Positions 63,363 through 64,000 of a stretch of 64,000 nt of DNA are shown piece by piece; the first letter of the stretch is position 1; every line of letters starts with the position of its first letter. The translations under genes and the position numbers were made by a program. This stretch comes from JBCCMQ01 sp039026235 (GTDB lineage Bacteria; Pseudomonadota; Alphaproteobacteria; Rhodobacterales; Rhodobacteraceae): contig JBCCMQ010000010.1 of assembly GCA_039026235.1 (NCBI GenBank), positions 1 to 64,000 of the forward strand, in the 5' to 3' direction. The notes under the pieces were generated by a model that searched no databases, was not told the DNA's origin, and was given only the letters and a program-made list of their open reading frames with translations.

Positions 63363-64000
63363 ATGGACAGTTTCCTACTTCTGACATCTCTCTTCCTGGT
63401 TGCGGGCGTCATTGCCGTTCCCATCGCAACCCGGCTTGGGCTTGGGTCGGTTCTTGGCTACCTGATTGCCGGCATCGCCCTTTCGCCGGCACTCATCGCG
63501 TTGAATGTGGACGTAGTCAGCCTTCAGCATTTCGCCGAATTCGGCGTCGTGATGATGCTTTTTCTGGTAGGGCTAGAGCTTGAGCCAAAAACGCTTTGGT
63601 CCATGAAAACCCGTCTTCTGGGGCTGGGTGGCCTGCAGATCGCCGGCACTTCGGCGGCGGTTATGGCCTTTTCGATGCTCGCTTTCGGCATGGCCTGGCA
63701 GACCGGGCTTGCTGTCGGATTTGTGCTGGCGCTTTCATCGACGGCAATCGTTGTTCAGACGTTCAACGAAAAAGGCCTGATGAAAAGCGACGGGGGCCAG
63801 GCGGGGTTCTCGGTTCTCCTGGCACAGGATATCGCCGTGATCCCGATGCTAGCCTTTATCCCGCTTCTGGCACTGCCTGAATTTTCGGATCTGGCTGCCG
63901 TGGGTGATGCTGGCGGCCACGGCGATGCCGGACATGGAGGCGGCGATGGTCACGGCGACGACCACGGAGGTGGCCACGGCGATGATCATGGGGTGTCTCT
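63363..64000 (+). CDS. Monovalent cation/proton antiporter KefC-type (partial, N-terminal)
   Basis: Glutathione-gated potassium/proton antiporter of the CPA2 family; 212 residues visible. Several helices with RLGLGSVLGYLIAGI, FGVVMMLFLVGLELEP, ALSSTAIVVQTF and LLAQDIAVIPMLAFIPLL, as in KefB/KefC. The last 32 residues (from about 181) are a His/Gly/Asp-rich loop with six histidines, unusual for KefC. The gene continues past the window edge, so the RCK/TrkA-N domain is not seen. ATG 63363 is four bases after kefF-like. Confidence 0.9.
   Translation, partial: MDSFLLLTSLFLVAGVIAVPIATRLGLGSVLGYLIAGIALSPALIALNVDVVSLQHFAEFGVVMMLFLVGLELEPKTLWSMKTRLLGLGGLQIAGTSAAVMAFSMLAFGMAWQTGLAVGFVLALSSTAIVVQTFNEKGLMKSDGGQAGFSVLLAQDIAVIPMLAFIPLLALPEFSDLAAVGDAGGHGDAGHGGGDGHGDDHGGGHGDDHGVS

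Overview
The window looks like chromosomal DNA of an alphaproteobacterium of the Rhodobacteraceae, most likely the marine Roseobacter group. Supporting signs: a GC-rich backbone; an F0 operon ordered atpI-atpB-atpE-b'-b; MipZ instead of Min proteins; a class I lysyl-tRNA synthetase; an Irr-type iron box; an NDUFS4-like complex I subunit; and a choline-sulfatase. No source was searched; all names come from reading the translations.

Layout. 1-9.9 kb: DNA repair (partial nth, an Ada-like methyltransferase), an OmpA-type lipoprotein, a GntR regulator, the F0 ATP synthase operon (minus strand), ArsR and LysR regulators, an amino-acid dehydrogenase divergent from an Lrp regulator, and an M19 dipeptidase. 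10-17.4 kb: a translation/secretion superoperon ffh - four tandem GNAT acetyltransferases - chorismate mutase - rpsP - EVE protein - rimM - trmD - rplS - rpmE, closed by an intrinsic terminator. 17.5-30.9 kb: sulfotransferase, mipZ, sdhE, an XRE regulator, an aminotransferase, a MATE pump, an acyl-CoA synthetase, an MsbA-like ABC exporter, a TerB protein, class I LysRS and a LysE exporter. 31-36.9 kb is more accessory: a large beta-helix protein, small envelope proteins, and an AT-rich orphan gene joining a McrB-type N-terminal domain to an HNH nuclease beside uvrB.

36.9-50 kb: uvrB, an NDUFS4-like subunit, tRNA-Arg(TCT), an mhqO/mhqD-like pair, an FkbM methyltransferase with a glycosyltransferase-methyltransferase fusion, a histidinol-dehydrogenase-family enzyme next to betC, dps under a near-perfect Irr box, and gnd. 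50.5-55 kb: gluconokinase and a tightly overlapping four-gene operon (GT2, LpxB-N-like protein, PAP2 phosphatase, ArnT-like GT39) that looks like a lipid A or envelope-glycan modification system. 55.3-64 kb: a complete mnhABCDEFG (Mrp) antiporter operon, an aldehyde dehydrogenase, and kefF-kefC, the latter cut by the window end inside a His/Gly/Asp-rich loop.

Most of the window is housekeeping. The best candidates for a second look are the tandem GNAT array inside the ffh-ribosomal operon, the envelope-modification operon, the McrB_N-HNH orphan nuclease, the Irr box lying on a stop codon, structured leaders and hairpins (ffh leader, atpE 3' hairpin, dps/gnd terminator), and the HisD-like/betC pairing. 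I found no CRISPR array, insertion sequence or prophage.
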